Below are positions 23,863 through 24,320 of a DNA stretch of 24,320 nt, in pieces. The number at the start of each line of letters is the position of its first letter. Positions within the stretch are counted from its first letter, which is position 1. Location: NCBI GenBank assembly GCA_964654695.1, contig CAZZKJ010000036.1:1-24320 (forward strand), given 5' to 3'. The notes under the pieces were generated by a model. The model was given only the letters and a program-made list of their open reading frames with translations, searched no databases and was not told where the DNA came from. The stretch comes from CAZZKJ01 sp964654695. Its GTDB lineage: Bacteria; Krumholzibacteriota; Krumholzibacteriia; WVZY01. The position numbers and the translations under genes are program-made.

Positions 23863-24320
23863 TAAAATTTATACTCCACAGACAGTACGGTTGAACCAAG
23901 TCCTTTGGGCTCCACTTTGAAATCCAATCCATCTCGCTGCGGATTCGCCTCATCTTCCCCGCTGTTCCTCACGAGCAATATTGTTTCCACAAGCGAGTAA
24001 ACCCTGGCAACGATGCTGATGTAAATAAACCGGTCCGCATTCGTTAACTGGTTGTTGCTCTTATCCCTCATGCTCCGGTAAACAGTTCTCCTATCGGTAT
24101 CTTCGGAAAAGAAATACGTGACCGGATCCGGATTTGTGTTCCAATCATCCCATCCGGAAATAAACCAGTTGTATTTTCCCAGGTCTTCATAGTAATCCTG
24201 CTTATTTTCTTCCTTGGAAATATAGGGCATATAATAAAAATTGTCAGTTACCCCACCGGGCACCCGGCTCTCCCACGAGCCGCCGGATCCAATGGTGTCT
24301 ATGTCGGCAATGGAAGCATA
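23862..24320 (-). CDS. Paralogue of the DUF5683-like protein, C-terminal part (cut by window edge)
   Basis: The frame is open to the last base, so the gene begins outside the window; 152 residues are visible. A GTG at 24263 is an internal codon and need not be the start. Visible stretches are 'QDYYEDLGKYNWFISGWDDW', then 'RRTVYRSMRDKSNNQLTNADRF', a hydrophobic segment 'IYISIVARVYSLVETILLV' and a strand-like end 'TVLSVEYKF' with terminal Phe. The order of these blocks matches the C-terminal half of the next gene ('DDFFREIGDYDS', 'RNRYYRLRWGS', 'MANRITSAVFALR'), which is why I call them paralogues. The missing N-terminus probably carries the signal peptide and PGLGQ core. Its stop overlaps the next start by one base (TAATG). 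Function is unknown. Confidence 0.65.
   Translation of the reverse strand, partial: YASIADIDTIGSGGSWESRVPGGVTDNFYYMPYISKEENKQDYYEDLGKYNWFISGWDDWNTNPDPVTYFFSEDTDRRTVYRSMRDKSNNQLTNADRFIYISIVARVYSLVETILLVRNSGEDEANPQRDGLDFKVEPKGLGSTVLSVEYKF

Noticed and set aside
1..24320. CRISPR array, tRNA/rRNA genes, insertion sequences or phage genes
   Set aside because: No regularly spaced direct repeats, cloverleaf-like sequence, transposase or integrase motif, or phage structural gene was recognised on either strand.

Overview
The window is about 24.3 kb of gene-dense bacterial DNA, near 50% GC by eye. Every gene I can support lies on the minus strand, and many start codons sit on or within a few bases of the previous stop. 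The envelope has two membranes: two TonB-receptor-type barrels, an Omp85 protein, an NHL lipoprotein and several proteins ending in a terminal phenylalanine strand. A secreted metalloprotease-like protein carries a C-terminal tail of the FlgD-like/type IX sorting kind, and one protein has a DUF5683-like core. Together these point to the FCB superphylum or a neighbouring candidate phylum (Zixibacteria/Eisenbacteria/Krumholzibacteria-like), not to Proteobacteria. That placement is inference from gene content.

Layout in transcription order, from high to low coordinates. (1) 24320-16933 is an envelope block: a partial gene running off the window, its probable paralogue with a DUF5683-like core, an NHL-repeat lipoprotein, a 1133-residue protein with repeated 'GSEKV(F/Y)LDG' modules and a barrel-like C-terminal half, and a TamA-sized Omp85 protein with three POTRA-like segments. 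(2) 16928-10374 is a housekeeping block in the same orientation: a DinG-family helicase, urocanate hydratase (hutU), imidazolonepropionase (hutI) and a TPR protein. No hutH or hutG is present. (3) 10334-7682 has its own near-consensus sigma70-type promoter driving the secreted metalloprotease-like protein.

(4) 7653-2458 is a vitamin B12 uptake unit. A promoter precedes a clear cobalamin riboswitch (B12 box at 7442-7457) and a candidate terminator hairpin. An ECF-type S component, a divergent TonB-receptor-like protein and a BtuB-like receptor follow. The last gene in the run is a ComEA-like DNA-binding protein, so a competence gene appears to lie inside a B12-controlled transcript. (5) 2457-1 is a 218-base gap followed by pilB and the 5' half of pilT. 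The gap holds a strong sigma54 (-24/-12) match and an upstream inverted repeat in the position expected for an enhancer.

The most unusual parts are the envelope block (possibly an undescribed outer-membrane assembly or export unit), the link between a B12 riboswitch and comEA, and the sigma54 site ahead of the pilus motors. No tRNA, rRNA, CRISPR array or insertion sequence was seen. The only stretch over 300 bases without a gene is 7315-7681, which holds the B12 promoter, riboswitch and leader.
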